Source of the DNA: Methylobacterium nodulans ORS 2060
GTDB taxonomy: Bacteria > Pseudomonadota > Alphaproteobacteria > Rhizobiales > Beijerinckiaceae
Reading direction: 5' to 3'
Length of the DNA stretch: 64,000 bases
NCBI RefSeq assembly: GCF_000022085.1
Contig: NC_011894.1
Span: forward strand, 6,074,501 to 6,138,500
Below the pieces are notes generated by a model. It had not been told where the DNA came from. It did not search any database and saw only the letters and a list, made by a program, of their open reading frames with translations. The translations under genes and the position numbers were made by a program. Positions 15,810 through 24,631 of this stretch are shown here, piece by piece (position 1 is the stretch's first letter; each line of letters begins with the position of its first letter).

Positions 15810-16736
15810 TCAGGGGGGAGTCGGGCGCATCACGCCGTCCGGCCCGCGCTTGAGCGGCGCCGCTTGCGTCGGCAGGGGCGCGCCCGGCGCATCCGCGACG
15901 CTGACGCCCTCGGGCCAGTCCGGCGGCGCGATCGCCACGTAGCGGGCGAAGCCCCCGGTGCCGCCGAGCGGCTTGGCGAAGCCGATGGCGATGAGCGCGC
16001 CGGCTTGCGGCACCTTGTCGAGATTCGCCACGCCCTCCGCCTGCGCGAAGTTGTTGTGCATCAGCCACGCCTCGCCTTCGAGGTTCGGCGTGGTGTCGGT
16101 GTCGAGCGGCTCATGGCCGTGGAACAGGATCTTCCGCTCCAGGTGGAGGAATTTCAGCGCCGCGAGGCTCACCCCGGGGAAGGGTTTTTGGCGGAAGCGC
16201 TCCGTCTCGGCCCAGCGCTTCGACCAGTCGGAGCGCACCATCACCACGGACCCTTCCGGGATGCGCCCATGCCTCGCCTCCCAGGCCGCAATGTCGGCGA
16301 CCTGCAGATGGTAGCCCTCGTCGCGGGCGACCTGCGGCGTGATGTCGATGACGACGAGGGGACGCAGCGCATAGGTCGCCGGCAGGTCGCTGATCGTGGC
16401 CCCGCGGGGATTCCAATGGGCGGGAGGATCGAGCTGCGTGCCGTACTGGTCGGTCGGCAGGTCGTAGGCCGTCGCGACGAAGCCGTGCGCCTCGTAGGTG
16501 AAGACGTCGCCCTGCCCGACATAGCCCGGAATGGTCCGCCCGGCTTCCGCGGCCTTGAACTTGGCATTGGCGAAGCCCGGCCAGACCGGCTGCACCGGCG
16601 CGAAGGCGTGGGTGAGGTCGATGTACTTGGCGCGCTTGAGCGTGGATTCGTAGAGCGTCCACAGGGCGGTGTCGTCGGCCCGCGCCGGGAGCACGAGAGC
16701 CAGGGCGAGGGCCGCCGCTGCCGAAATCCGTCTCAT
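15810..16736 (-). CDS. Secreted cyclase-family (kynurenine formamidase-like) protein
   Basis: 308 residues. MRRISAAAALALALVLPARA is a signal peptide, so it is periplasmic. The body is a cyclase/formamidase fold (YIDLTHAFAP...VWPGF, YEAHGFVATAYDLPTDQYGTQLDPPAHW, VVMVRSDWSKRW, LFHGHEPLDTD). The usual metal motif HxGTHxDxPxH reads QYGTQLDPPAH, so two histidines are glutamines. The metal site may be altered, or this is a natural QxGTQ subgroup. Function unknown. It ends immediately after the convergent SoxYZ-like gene. Confidence 0.75.
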   Translation of the reverse strand: MRRISAAAALALALVLPARADDTALWTLYESTLKRAKYIDLTHAFAPVQPVWPGFANAKFKAAEAGRTIPGYVGQGDVFTYEAHGFVATAYDLPTDQYGTQLDPPAHWNPRGATISDLPATYALRPLVVIDITPQVARDEGYHLQVADIAAWEARHGRIPEGSVVMVRSDWSKRWAETERFRQKPFPGVSLAALKFLHLERKILFHGHEPLDTDTTPNLEGEAWLMHNNFAQAEGVANLDKVPQAGALIAIGFAKPLGGTGGFARYVAIAPPDWPEGVSVADAPGAPLPTQAAPLKRGPDGVMRPTPP

Positions 16737-16904
16737 CGCCCGCTCCCCCACCGTTGCGCTGCATGAGAGAGTGGCCCGGGGCGGGGCTGCGGGCAACGCC
16801 TCTCCGGCCCGGGGAGTGGAGCAGCCCGTGCGCCGTGACGAGGGCGCAGGGCCTGAATGTCTGCTCAGACGGAGAACCGGCGTCCACCGCTCCTTGAACA
16901 GATT

Positions 16905-17270
16905 CTAGTTCACGCTCGCCCGGTAGCAGCGGATCTCGGCCTCGGCCTGGGCGCGACGCAGCTCGGCGACCTTGTCGTCGAAGATCTTGGTCGAGCGGAA
17001 CTCGTTCGCGCGCTGGCCGATGCCCTGGCGCATCGACAGGATGGTCGAGGCCTGGACGTACTTCTCGTAAGGCAGCACCGCCGCGATCGCATCGATCGAG
17101 CAGGAGCATTTCTGCAGCGCATCGCGGGTCTGGCCGTTCGCGGCCATGCAGCCGAAGATATAGTCGGCCCGCGCCTCGGTCGGGTAGTCGTTGTCGTCGG
17201 CGCGGGCGGCGAACACCCCGGCCAGCAGGGCGCAAGCGGCGAGCGCGCCCTCAACCCAGGCTCGGTTCAT
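16905..17270 (-). CDS. Small secreted cysteine-containing protein, last gene of pqq operon
   Basis: 121 residues; [24 protein letters not shown] is a signal peptide. The mature part has four cysteines: one in YIFGCMAANG, two as CSC (QKCSCSID) and one near the C-terminus (EIRCYRASVN). The rest is helical. I recognise no named family. It overlaps the preceding gene by 20 bases and so follows pqqC, pqqD and pqqE in one transcription unit. A periplasmic role connected with PQQ enzymes is suggested by position only. Confidence 0.7.
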   Translation of the reverse strand: MNRAWVEGALAACALLAGVFAARADDNDYPTEARADYIFGCMAANGQTRDALQKCSCSIDAIAAVLPYEKYVQASTILSMRQGIGQRANEFRSTKIFDDKVAELRRAQAEAEIRCYRASVN

Positions 17271-17961
17271 AGGTCAGGGTCTCCTCCAGGAGCTTGCCGC
17301 CCTCCGGGTTCGTCGCGTCCACGTCGATCGAGACGATCTGGCCCGGCACGGCGGGCGAGACCACGAAGGTATAGGTGAGGCTGTCGAAGCCGCGCAGCTT
17401 GTCCTTGACCGGGTCGTTCACGAAGGGGCGCAGCACCACCCGCCAGCCCGGATGCTTGGCGCCCTGCACCGCGACCTCGGTCGGGGTCACGGTGCCGCCC
17501 TCGCGCATCGCCCTGCGGATCGCGTTCTTCAGGTAGCGCGGGTTGCCCTGGAGCGCCTTGGCGACGTCGAGCACGTGGTATTCGAGGAACTGCGCCAGCA
17601 GCGGGTTGCCCGCCATGTTCTCGTAATGCGCGGTCGGCTGGCGCCGCTCGCCCGTAAAGGCCTCGACCGTCAGGTCGCGGGTGTCGGGATCCTTGCCGGG
17701 AGCCACCCTCTCGCGGATGCGGTCCTCGACCGGCGGGCCGAAGGGCCCGTCCTTGATGCCGCTGAAGCGGGTGTAGCGGTAGGTGATGGTGCTGCCCGGC
17801 GGCGTGGTGGCGAAGTGCTTGCCCTCGAACAGGAGGTCGACGGCGCTCGGCGGGGCGGCCTGCGTCGCCGCGGCGGCCTCGGTCTGGGCGAGGGCTTGTT
17901 GGGCGAGCGCCGGCCCGGCCGCGAGCGCCCCCAACACGGCCAGCAGAACGGCGGATCTCAC
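17251..17961 (-). CDS. Unknown secreted protein downstream of pqqE
   Basis: 236 residues from a GTG that overlaps the pqqE stop (GTGA). Residues 1-21 are a signal peptide ending ALAQQ. The mature protein begins [23 protein letters not shown], has no cysteines or obvious catalytic motif, and looks like a beta-rich periplasmic protein ([22 protein letters not shown]). No family is recognised. Translational coupling to pqqE suggests it serves PQQ handling or PQQ-dependent enzymes in the periplasm; this is inference. Confidence 0.7.
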   Translation of the reverse strand: MRSAVLLAVLGALAAGPALAQQALAQTEAAAATQAAPPSAVDLLFEGKHFATTPPGSTITYRYTRFSGIKDGPFGPPVEDRIRERVAPGKDPDTRDLTVEAFTGERRQPTAHYENMAGNPLLAQFLEYHVLDVAKALQGNPRYLKNAIRRAMREGGTVTPTEVAVQGAKHPGWRVVLRPFVNDPVKDKLRGFDSLTYTFVVSPAVPGQIVSIDVDATNPEGGKLLEETLTYEPSLG

Positions 17962-19097
17962 GCGGAAGCTCCCTCGGGTTGGGGCACGGCCGGCGCGCCG
18001 CCGATCGTGCGATACTGATAGTCGGGCGCGATCTCCAGCGCCGATTCGGCGATGGCGAGCGCCTGGATCTTGGCGTGGAGGGGCGAGAGCGAGCAGGCCG
18101 GGTCGGTGGCGGCGGCATCGCCCGCGAGCGCCAGCGCCTGGCAGCGGCAGCCGCCCCAATCCTTCTCCCGCCGGTCGCAGGAGCGGCAGGGCTCCTTCAT
18201 CCAGCTGGTGCCACGATAGGCCTGGAAGGCCGGCGAATGCGCCCAGATGTCGGCGAGCGCATGGTCCTGGACGTTCCAGAACTCGAGGCCGGGGATCGTC
18301 TCGGCGGCGTGGCAGGGCAGCACCTTGCCGGCCGGGGTGACGTTCATCAGGCGGCGGCCCCAGCCGCCCGCGCAGGCCTTCGGGTACTTGGCATAGTAGT
18401 CCGGCACCACGAGGTCGATGACGAGCCGACCTTTCAGGCGCTCGCGGGCCTCCTCGACCACCCGGATCGAGCGGTCGACATCGGCCTTGGCCGGCATGAG
18501 GGCGGCGCGGTTGACGTAGGCCCACCCGTAATACTGGGTGTGGGCCACCTCCAGCCGCTTGGCGCCGAGCGTCACCGCGAGATCGATGAGGGTCGGCACC
18601 TCGTCGATGTTGCCGCGATGGATCACGGCATTCAGCGTGAGCGGCAGGCCGAGCGCCACCACCCGCTCCGCGAAGGCGAATTTCTGAGCTTGCGCATTCT
18701 TGAGGCCGCCGATGCGCTCGGCATTGCCGGCCTCGGCCGACTGGAACGAGAGCTGCACGTGATCGAGGCCGGCATCGTAGAGCGCCTCGAGCTTGCCGAG
18801 GGCGGCTCCCACCCCGGAGGTGATCAGGTTCGAGTAGAGGCCGAGATCCGCGCAAGTCCTGGTGATCTCGACGATGTCCTGCCGGGCGGTGGGTTCGCCG
18901 CCCGACAGGTGGATGTGGAGCACGCCGAGCGCCGCCGCCTCCGCCAGCACCCGCTGCCACGTCGCCGTGTCGAGCTCGGCCGACCGCTTGTCGAGTTCGA
19001 GCGGGTTCGAGCAGTAGGGACAGCGCAGCGGGCAGCGATGGGTGAGCTCCGCGAGGAGCCCGATCGGGGCCGGCAGGGTGGGGGTGACGGCGTTCAT
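17958..19097 (-). CDS. pqqE: PqqE radical SAM peptide cyclase
   Basis: 379 residues. The radical SAM cluster motif CPLRCPYC has cysteines C22, C26 and C29. The C-terminal SPASM region supplies further cluster cysteines ([38 protein letters not shown]). It forms the Glu-Tyr carbon bond in PqqA while PqqD holds the peptide. GG.EP motif LSGGEPTAR is present. The gene lies 10 bases after pqqD and overlaps the next gene by 4 bases. Length is normal for the family. Confidence 0.97.
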   Translation of the reverse strand: MNAVTPTLPAPIGLLAELTHRCPLRCPYCSNPLELDKRSAELDTATWQRVLAEAAALGVLHIHLSGGEPTARQDIVEITRTCADLGLYSNLITSGVGAALGKLEALYDAGLDHVQLSFQSAEAGNAERIGGLKNAQAQKFAFAERVVALGLPLTLNAVIHRGNIDEVPTLIDLAVTLGAKRLEVAHTQYYGWAYVNRAALMPAKADVDRSIRVVEEARERLKGRLVIDLVVPDYYAKYPKACAGGWGRRLMNVTPAGKVLPCHAAETIPGLEFWNVQDHALADIWAHSPAFQAYRGTSWMKEPCRSCDRREKDWGGCRCQALALAGDAAATDPACSLSPLHAKIQALAIAESALEIAPDYQYRTIGGAPAVPQPEGASA

Positions 19098-19107
19098 GGC
19101 ATTGTCC

Positions 19108-19407
19108 TCACGCCCCCGACGGGGCCGCGGGCTTCGTTTCGAGCACCCGCTTGTCCGCGAGGCCGTTCAGCATGGTGATCACGTCGGGCTCGATGACGGT
19201 GCGGGGCGCGTCGTACTGCTCCGCCAGCGCATCCGCGATCGCCCGGATGCTGCGCGTGCCGTCGACCAGCGACAGGACCGCCACGGCGTTCCGGTCGAGG
19301 TCGAAGGTGCGCTCGGGCGCGAGCAGCACGTGGGCGCCGCGCACGCCGTCGAAGTGCATCCGGACGCCGCGCGGCAGGCGCGGCACGTCGTCGGGGGTCA
19401 GAGTCAC
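19108..19407 (-). CDS. pqqD: PqqD peptide chaperone
   Basis: 99 residues from a GTG overlapping the pqqC stop (GTGA at 19404-19407). [43 protein letters not shown] is the PqqD winged-helix fold that binds PqqA and presents it to PqqE. In M. extorquens AM1 pqqC and pqqD are, from memory, one fused gene; here they are separate and in different frames. Confidence 0.93.
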   Translation of the reverse strand: MTLTPDDVPRLPRGVRMHFDGVRGAHVLLAPERTFDLDRNAVAVLSLVDGTRSIRAIADALAEQYDAPRTVIEPDVITMLNGLADKRVLETKPAAPSGA

Positions 19408-20204
19408 GCGCGTCCCTCCACCAGCCCCTCGCCCGGGCGCCACGCGTCCGGCGGGATCATCCCCGGAGCCACGTAGGCGAAGTAGAGAGCGTCGAGCTGC
19501 GTCCAGAGCACGTTGCACTTGAAGATCAGCGCGTCCATGGCCTGCCGCTGCAGGGCCGGCGTGGTGGCGTGCTGCTTCACGTAGTCCAGGGCGAAATCGG
19601 CATCCCGCGGCGCCTGGGTGAGGCGCTTGTCGAAATAGGCCAGCGTCTCCCTGGTGATGAAGTCGTAGTTCTTCAGCATCCCGGCGACGCGCTCGGAGAT
19701 GATGGTCGGCGAGAACATCTCGGTGAGCGAGGAGGCGATGGCTTCCAGGAGCGAGCGCTCGGCCACGAAATGCACATAGGCCTCGACCGAGAAGCGGGTC
19801 GCCGAGAGGATGCCCCGGGTCGAGAGCACGTAGGAGCGGTCGAAGCCGACGCCCTCGGCGAGCTTCAGCCAGCGCTCGATGCCGCCATCGCCCTCGTGGT
19901 CGCCGTCATGGTCGACGATGCGCTGGCGCCAGATCCGGCGCAGGCCGGCATCGGGCATGCGGGCGAGCACGGCCGCGTCCTTCACCGGGATCATCGCCTG
20001 ATAGTAGTAGCGGTTGAGCGCCCAGGCCCGGATCTGATCCTTGTTCAGCTTGCCGTCGTGCAGCAGGCGGTGGAACGGGTGCAGGTTGTGGTAGCGGCGG
20101 GCGCCGATGTCGCGCAGGGCCGCTTCGAGCTCGTCGGGGCTGAGCAGGCGGCCGTCGTTGGCCGCAGGGGCGACCGGGAGCGACAGGGACAGGGCTGCGG
20201 TCAT
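19404..20204 (-). CDS. pqqC: PqqC pyrroloquinoline-quinone synthase
   Basis: 266 residues. RYHNLHPFHRLLHDGKLNKDQIRAWALNRYYYQAMIPVKDAA, RIVDHDGDH, and EMFSPTIISERVAGMLKNYDF match PqqC, the cofactorless oxidase that performs the final ring closure and eight-electron oxidation to PQQ. Length is slightly above the usual ~250. Its GTGA junction with pqqD gives translational coupling. It is separated from pqqB by 386 bases, unlike the tight spacing downstream. Confidence 0.96.
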   Translation of the reverse strand: MTAALSLSLPVAPAANDGRLLSPDELEAALRDIGARRYHNLHPFHRLLHDGKLNKDQIRAWALNRYYYQAMIPVKDAAVLARMPDAGLRRIWRQRIVDHDGDHEGDGGIERWLKLAEGVGFDRSYVLSTRGILSATRFSVEAYVHFVAERSLLEAIASSLTEMFSPTIISERVAGMLKNYDFITRETLAYFDKRLTQAPRDADFALDYVKQHATTPALQRQAMDALIFKCNVLWTQLDALYFAYVAPGMIPPDAWRPGEGLVEGRA

Positions 20205-20590
20205 GGCGTGATCGTCTGCCTTCGTATGCGGGTTGTCGAAGCGCTGGCGGCTCCGTTCCTCCCGGAGCCGAGGTGGCGGCTGCGGCCGCTCGGGTCAAGG
20301 GTCAAGCCCTTCACATTCATGGCAGTCCGGCCCTGCCTTATGATCTGGTGCCCCGTTCTCCCTCGGCGGCACCCCGCGAGGACGGGTCATGCGGAGGAAG
20401 GCCTATGTCCAGGCTCCGATCTTGTCCGCACCGGATCAGCGCTCCTCGCATCACGCCCGGCCCGACGTCTTTGCGCCGGATCAAAGAACCGCCCGAGCGC
20501 CTCGCCTGTCGGCCGGATGGACTTATCGTTTTCTTAAAAAGATTCGGCACCGCCGCTGCGGATCCAGCCTCGTCCTCGTTGCCGCAAGCC
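20205..20590. other. Gap between pqqB and pqqC
   Basis: 386 bases without a recognised gene, unusual inside a pqq cluster. It may hold a second promoter for pqqCDE and the two secreted-protein genes. An A-rich run (cttaaaaag near 20533) is the most promoter-like spot, but no confident core could be assigned. Confidence 0.35.
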
Positions 20591-21490
20591 TCAGAGACGG
20601 AGCGCCATCCCGTCATGGCCCACATCCCAGCCCGCGGCCTCGACGGCGCGGCGGGCCTCCGAATTCTCGACCAGCACCGGATTGGTGTTGTTGATGTGCA
20701 CGAAGATGCGCCGGCCGATCGGAACCTCCGCCAGGGCCGCGATGGAGCCTCCCTGGCCCGTCATCGGCACGTGGCCCATGCGCCAGCCGGTCTTGGTGCC
20801 GACGCCGGCCCGGATCATGTCGTCGTCGGCGAGCACGGTGCCGTCGAACAGGAGGGCATCGACGCCCGCCAGGCGGTGCCGGAGATCCTCGGTCACCCGC
20901 GCGCAGCCCGGCACATAGGCGAGGCGCCGGCCCCCGGCCTCGATCATCGCCCCGACCGTGGTCTCGGTCTCGGCGCCGATCTCGGGCGTGCCCTCCTCCA
21001 GCCACAGCGGCACCTTGCCGGGGACCGGGAAGAGCGTGACGGCGAGGCCGGACACCGGCTCGAAGGTCTCGTTCAGCCCCACCTCCCGGCGCGCCACGAG
21101 ATCGGCCGCCAGAACGTCGAAGACGCGGTTGGCGGACACCGATTCGAGGATGTTGCGCGTGGCATGGAGGCGGAAGGGCTGGCTCTCGCGAAGCGTCAGC
21201 AGGCCCGCCACGTGATCGACGTCGCCGTTCGTCAGCAGCACCGCCTCAATGGGCGTGTGGCGCAGACCGTGGCGCGGATGCAGGGCGGGCGTGGCGAGGA
21301 GCTGCTGCCGGATGTCCGGCGAGGCATTCACCAGGAGCCAGCGTTCGCCGTCGGGCGAGACTGCGAGGCTCGACTGGGTGCGGGGCAGGACCCGGCGGTC
21401 ACCCGCCCAGGCCATGGCGCAGATCGGGCAGCGGCAGTTCCACTGCGGCACGCCGCCTCCCGCTGCGGAGCCGAGGATGATCGCCTGCAT
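20591..21490 (-). CDS. pqqB: PqqB metallo-hydrolase-fold oxygenase
   Basis: 299 residues. MQAIILGSAAGGGVPQWNCRCPICAMAW is the PqqB N-terminus with its zinc-binding cysteines, followed by TNGDVDHVAGLL and the C-terminal HINNTNPVL. PqqB is a metallo-beta-lactamase-fold iron enzyme that hydroxylates the tyrosine-derived intermediate. The start at 21490 is fixed by the conserved N-terminus; the ribosome site is weak. It follows the first pqqA by 47 bases. Confidence 0.95.
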   Translation of the reverse strand: MQAIILGSAAGGGVPQWNCRCPICAMAWAGDRRVLPRTQSSLAVSPDGERWLLVNASPDIRQQLLATPALHPRHGLRHTPIEAVLLTNGDVDHVAGLLTLRESQPFRLHATRNILESVSANRVFDVLAADLVARREVGLNETFEPVSGLAVTLFPVPGKVPLWLEEGTPEIGAETETTVGAMIEAGGRRLAYVPGCARVTEDLRHRLAGVDALLFDGTVLADDDMIRAGVGTKTGWRMGHVPMTGQGGSIAALAEVPIGRRIFVHINNTNPVLVENSEARRAVEAAGWDVGHDGMALRL

Positions 21491-21537
21491 GGGTTTCTCG
21501 TTGAGCGCGACACCATCCTCAGGGCGAGAGATCCGCT

Positions 21538-21627
21538 TTAGTTGAAGGGATCGATCTCGGCCGACTCGTAGCTGGTGACTTCCATGCCGACGCAGACTTC
21601 GGCGACCACAGGCAGGGCCCACTTCAT
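21538..21627 (-). CDS. pqqA: PqqA precursor peptide, downstream copy
   Basis: 29-residue peptide beginning MKWALPVVAEVCVGMEV. It contains the E-x-x-x-Y substrate pair E16 and Y20 (EVTSY), cross-linked by PqqE. Ribosome site gaggag precedes the ATG on the minus strand. Its amino-acid sequence is identical to the copy at 21706. It is the copy nearest pqqB. Too short for default ORF calling. Confidence 0.95.
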   Translation of the reverse strand: MKWALPVVAEVCVGMEVTSYESAEIDPFN

Positions 21628-21666
21628 GACGCGTCTCCTCCGATCACGGATCATCGAACAAGGCCC

Positions 21667-21685
21667 CCGGCGGCGGGACCGCCGG
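21667..21685 (-). terminator. Stem-loop between the two pqqA copies
   Basis: Inverted repeat ccggcgg (21667-21673) and ccgccgg (21679-21685) with a 5-base loop and no T tract. It lies just after the upstream pqqA. Such structures behind pqqA could stabilise the short transcript or limit read-through so the peptide exceeds the enzymes. Inference. Confidence 0.45.
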
Positions 21686-21705
21686 AGGCGCGAAACCGGG
21701 ATCCC

Positions 21706-21795
21706 TTAGTTGAAGGGATCGATCTCGGCCGACTCGTAGCTGGTGACTTCCATGCCGACGCAGACTTCGGCGACCACAGGCAGAGCCCACTTCAT
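21706..21795 (-). CDS. pqqA: PqqA precursor peptide, promoter-proximal copy
   Basis: 29 residues, identical in sequence to the product at 21538, with E16 and Y20 in EVTSY. Ribosome site aggaga lies upstream of the ATG. Being first after the promoter region (21796-22034) it is likely the most strongly expressed gene of the cluster. The DNA of the two copies is also nearly identical, which points to a recent tandem duplication or gene conversion. Confidence 0.95.
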   Translation of the reverse strand: MKWALPVVAEVCVGMEVTSYESAEIDPFN

Positions 21796-22034
21796 GATGC
21801 GTCTCCTAGGACTTCCCGAATCCTCATAAGAGGATCCTAAGATGTTGAGATGACAGTGTTTTCTGTCACGCGGGATATATCGGCAATCCGGATCGGGAGC
21901 GCAAGAGGTATTTTTCCTGTGGCCCCGCTCGGGCCGGGCCGCCGGCTCTCAGGGTGGTCTTATTGTGCCGATCCGGCGCGGGCTTAGCCACGATGAATCG
22001 CGCCCCAAAAAACCTCGTGGACGGCACCTAAGGG
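21796..22034 (-). promoter_or_regulatory. pqqA promoter region with inverted repeat
   Basis: 239-base region between pqqA and the response-regulator stop, richer in A and T near pqqA. A perfect inverted repeat tgacag-tgtttt-ctgtca lies at 21851-21868, about 55 bases upstream of the pqqA ATG, and is a candidate regulator site. AT-rich patches (gggatatatcgg near 21872) may be promoter elements. Which regulator binds cannot be told; the adjacent two-component system is the obvious suspect. Confidence 0.5.
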
Positions 22035-22739
<705 letters not shown>

Positions 22740-22782
22740 GTTGCACCGCCCCGGGCGTCGAGATCCGGATTCTCGGGCGCGC

Positions 22783-24363
22783 TCACGCCGCGTCCTCCCT
22801 GGCTTCGGCCGGCAGCACCAGGGTCACCCGGGCGCCCCGTTCCTCTGGTCCGCCCGAACCGAGGCGGATCGTTCCATCATGGCGTTCGACGACCCAGCGC
22901 GCCAGAGCCAATCCGATGCCGAAGCCTTGAGCCGGGGAGGACGTGCCGCCGCGGCGGAAGCGCTCGAACAGGGTCTCGGCATCCGGCGGGAAGCCCGGCC
23001 CGTCATCCGCCACCGTCACCTCGGCCCCGTCGCGGCGCGCGCGCAAGGCCACCCAGACCCGGGTGGCGCCGGCGGCGTGGCGCAGGGCGTTGTCGATCAG
23101 CCCCTCGACGACCTGCCGCAGCCATTCCGGGTCGGCCTGGATCTCGATATCCGCCTCGCTCGGGTGGAAGTCGAGGGCGATGCGGCGGCGCTTGGCCTCG
23201 GAGGCGCAGTTCTCCACCGCCTCGGACAGGACGCTGACGAGGCTTACCGGCCGCCGCTCCAGCTCGATCTGCCCGGATTCCGATCGGGCGATGCGCAGCA
23301 TGTCGCCGACCCGGCGGTGCAGGCGCAGGGCCCGCTTGCGGATGGTGGCGATGACCGGCCGGAAGGATTCGGGCGTGTCGGGGGAGCGGGCGGCGAGATC
23401 GCACTCGCCGAGGATCACGGTGAGCGGCGTGCGCAGCTCGTGGCTGACATCGGCGAAGAAGCGCCGCCGCGAGCGGTCGATCTCCTCGAGCCGGCTGTTG
23501 GCGGCGCGCAGCTCCGCCGTCGCCTGCGCCACGGTCTCCTCAAGGGCCGCCCGGGCGGCGGCGACGCGCCCCTCGCGGCGCTTGAGGCGCGCGGCCATGC
23601 GGTTGAAGCTCGCCACCAAGAGGCCGAGTTCGTCATGCGTGGCGACGGGCAGGCGCGTGTCGAGCTCGCCCCGGCCGATGGCGGTAGCGCCCGCGCGGAT
23701 ATCCTCGATGCGTCGCAGGAGCGGCCGGGTGAGCGTGCGGTGGACGAGCACCAGCATCGCGACCGCAAGGACCGCCACGGCGAGCGCGATGATCCGCAGG
23801 CGCAGGGCGAGCGCCCGCGCCTGGGCGGAGGCGGTCTCCACGCCCCGCCGCTCGGCCTCGACCAGGAAGGTGAGGGGCGGGCCGGTGACGGCCCCGAAGG
23901 CGTTGAGCGCGCCGCGGATCGCATCCGTGCGCTTGCCCGTATCCGGCTCGCGCTGGATCTGCGCCACTTGCCGGTCGAGCATGACGCGGGCGGCGCGCAG
24001 GCGGGCCAGCGGCCGGGAGCGGGCGGCGTATTGCGTGCGGTCCACGATCGCGTCGCTCTGCGCGATGGTGCGGTTGAGGCCCTCGTCGACGGCATTGAGC
24101 GCCCGGTCGACCTCGTCCCGGGCATTCGCCAGGCGCTCGGGCCGGCTCGGATTCTCGCCCACCGCCTCGACGGCGGCGAGTCCGTACTCGGTCAGGCGCC
24201 CGGACAGCTCGGCGATCAGCTCGAGGCGCACCTGCGCCTCCAGGGTGCTGTCGAGGGTGCGCTCGGTGGCGGTGAGCGCCCAGTACAGCCCGCCGGCCGC
24301 CAGCATCACCAGCGCCGCCGCGCTCCCGATCAGGAGCCCGAACCGTACCCGCAACGACCCCAT
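22783..24363 (-). CDS. mxbD: Sensor histidine kinase, probable MxbD
   Basis: 526 residues. Membrane segments near residues 7-28 and 190-212 flank a periplasmic sensor of about 160 residues. A HAMP linker (RPLLRRIEDIRAGATAIGRGELDTRLPV) and a coiled coil follow, then H-box FFADVSHELRTPLTVI. The ATPase domain has N-box LIDNALRHA, G1 DDGPGFP and G2 GFGIGLALA. It pairs with the response regulator downstream. The symbol is from synteny with the methanol-oxidation regulator pair. The signal is unknown. Confidence 0.75.
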   Translation of the reverse strand: MGSLRVRFGLLIGSAAALVMLAAGGLYWALTATERTLDSTLEAQVRLELIAELSGRLTEYGLAAVEAVGENPSRPERLANARDEVDRALNAVDEGLNRTIAQSDAIVDRTQYAARSRPLARLRAARVMLDRQVAQIQREPDTGKRTDAIRGALNAFGAVTGPPLTFLVEAERRGVETASAQARALALRLRIIALAVAVLAVAMLVLVHRTLTRPLLRRIEDIRAGATAIGRGELDTRLPVATHDELGLLVASFNRMAARLKRREGRVAAARAALEETVAQATAELRAANSRLEEIDRSRRRFFADVSHELRTPLTVILGECDLAARSPDTPESFRPVIATIRKRALRLHRRVGDMLRIARSESGQIELERRPVSLVSVLSEAVENCASEAKRRRIALDFHPSEADIEIQADPEWLRQVVEGLIDNALRHAAGATRVWVALRARRDGAEVTVADDGPGFPPDAETLFERFRRGGTSSPAQGFGIGLALARWVVERHDGTIRLGSGGPEERGARVTLVLPAEAREDAA

Positions 24364-24465
24364 CCCGCGCCTCCCGCGCCCGCCATTCTGCCATACGCGG
24401 CGGGGCTTTGCCGCTGCGGGCCACAGGTCTTTGGGACAAGGCGCGGGCGGCACCGGACGGAAGAA

Positions 24466-24631
24466 CCTCTCTCCCATGCGAGAGAGGAGCAGGCGATCGA
24501 AGATCGCGCGGGAGGGCCCAGGTGGTTCAGCAAAAAGACTGAACCAGCGCGCTGCCAGCACCACGGCTTCAGCACTATTGCGGATCCGTCCGGGACCCTC
24601 ACCCCTGCCCCTCTCCCGCACGGGAGAGGGG
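24466..24631. repeat. Palindromic repeats of the CCCTCTCCC family (two copies)
   Basis: Copy one: cctctctc/gagagagg (24466-24473, 24480-24487). Copy two: cccctctcccg/cgggagagggg (24608-24618, 24621-24631), perfect with a 2-base loop. Copy two overlaps the 3' end of the SDR gene and encodes the last residues of its product. The same palindrome recurs at 32521, 35745 and 40524. Confidence 0.75.
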
